A stretch of 64,000 nucleotides of DNA from Arachidicoccus soli (GTDB lineage: Bacteria > Bacteroidota > Bacteroidia > Chitinophagales > Chitinophagaceae), in the NCBI RefSeq assembly GCF_003600625.1, contig NZ_CP032489.1, forward strand, positions 2,976,001-3,040,000. Direction: 5' to 3'. The position numbers were made by a program, and so were the translations under genes. Under the pieces are notes generated by a model. It did not search any database. It was not told where the DNA came from and was given only the letters and a program-made list of their open reading frames with translations. This document shows positions 63,498 to 64,000 of the stretch, piece after piece (positions within the stretch are counted from its first letter, which is position 1; each line of letters opens with the position of its first letter).

Positions 63498-64000
63498 ATG
63501 AGGACATTTTTTTACAATAAAAAGAATATTGCATTAATCTGCTTAGGCATTTTATGCATAAGCATTCACTTATTCTCTACCAATAAGGAATTTGTAGAAC
63601 AATATTATTCTAATGGTCTGTATTCTTTTATCGGAAAGGGACTGCGTAGCTTGACCGGCCGTCTACTTATAAGTATCGGAGATATTTTATATACCCTATT
63701 TGCTTTGTTTTTAATATTCCGGCTATATAAATTTTTTAAGAAAATATTTAAAAAGAATTTTACAAAACAATATGCTATAGCTTCTATTTATACCGTTTTA
63801 TTTTGTGTTTTTATTGTTTATTTTTTGTTTAATATTTTGTGGGGACTAAATTATAACCGGCTTGGTATTTCTTCTCAATTGGATTTAAAACCCTCAGACA
63901 ACTATTCTACACAAGCATTAGACTCTTTAACGAAGTCACTAATTGATAAAACAAATAAAAACAGGTTAGCCCTCGGAAAAGAAATAAATTACCCAAACAG
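63498..64000 (+). CDS. DUF3810 membrane protein, 3' truncated by window edge
   Basis: The first 167 codons of a protein that continues past the window. It begins MRTFFYNKKNIALICLGIL, with a first membrane helix up to about residue 24. Two more helices follow (LLISIGDILYTLFALFLIFRLY and YAIASIYTVLFCVFIVYFLFNILWGLNYNR). The FNxLWGLNYxR motif and the helix spacing are characteristic of DUF3810, a Bacteroidota family whose C-terminal part looks like a metallopeptidase-type domain, not visible here. It is divergent from the glucosidase gene with 97 bases between. A TATCTTAG -7-like element lies about 20 bases upstream. Confidence 0.85.
   Translation, partial: MRTFFYNKKNIALICLGILCISIHLFSTNKEFVEQYYSNGLYSFIGKGLRSLTGRLLISIGDILYTLFALFLIFRLYKFFKKIFKKNFTKQYAIASIYTVLFCVFIVYFLFNILWGLNYNRLGISSQLDLKPSDNYSTQALDSLTKSLIDKTNKNRLALGKEINYPN

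Noticed and set aside
1-64000. tRNA, rRNA, tmRNA, CRISPR arrays, prophage or toxin-antitoxin genes
   Set aside because: Intergenic stretches were read for these; none showed cloverleaf arms, conserved rRNA blocks, regular spaced repeats or recognisable genes.

Overview
The window comes from an AT-rich Bacteroidota chromosome, most likely of the Chitinophagaceae or a near relative. The signs are a SusC/SusD pair heading a glycan-use locus, Bacteroidota-type -7 promoter elements (TAnnTTTG) before several genes, A-rich leaders instead of strong Shine-Dalgarno sites, many secreted glycosidases, and families typical of the phylum (DUF3810, DUF1543, OmpA with TSP3 repeats, HMA-AraC regulators). No rRNA, tRNA or CRISPR array was seen. 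One mobile element is clear: a complete group II intron.

Layout. 0-4.4 kb: the C-terminal part of a UvrA-family ATPase, then a secreted six-hairpin glycosidase paired with L-rhamnose mutarotase. 4.4-8.8 kb: a beta-CASP metallo-hydrolase separated from its bidirectional terminator by a group II intron (5868-7860, minus strand), then a DUF1328 membrane peptide and a beta-barrel protein. 8.8-15 kb: NAD(P)HX repair enzyme, dienelactone hydrolase, DnaE. 15-15.7 kb: a gene-free stretch with several hairpins. 15.7-17.8 kb: aldo/keto reductase and old yellow enzyme.

18-36.8 kb is the centre of the window: an eleven-gene sialic acid utilisation locus on the minus strand with a divergent FadR-type regulator. 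SusC/SusD import sialoglycan fragments. A GH33 sialidase, a two-domain sialate O-acetylesterase, a SGNH-GH20 fusion and a NanM-type mutarotase act outside the inner membrane. MFS and EamA carriers could serve uptake. NanA lyase, an AGE-family epimerase (ManNAc to GlcNAc) and NagA carry the sugar to glucosamine-6-phosphate. The GlcNAc kinase and NagB are not in the window.

36.8-50.6 kb holds housekeeping genes: alanine racemase with an M20 hydrolase, DUF1543 divergent from a uracil-DNA-glycosylase-like protein, OmpA, a malate/lactate dehydrogenase, an L,D-transpeptidase-like protein, SSB, a porin-like barrel, MnmA, Asd, a cation/proton antiporter and a LOG-family protein. Asd is preceded by what reads as a transcription attenuator: an 18-residue Lys/Asn-rich leader peptide starting almost at the predicted transcription start, a strong terminator, and an exact 10-base repeat placed so that ribosome position could choose between terminator and antiterminator. 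This is the best candidate for an undescribed system here.

51-64 kb holds an HtrA protease, an ABC-2 exporter pair, arsenate reductase with ACR3, a copper module (HMA-AraC regulator, CopA, CopZ-like chaperone), a large GH63-type glucosidase and the start of a DUF3810 protein cut by the window end.
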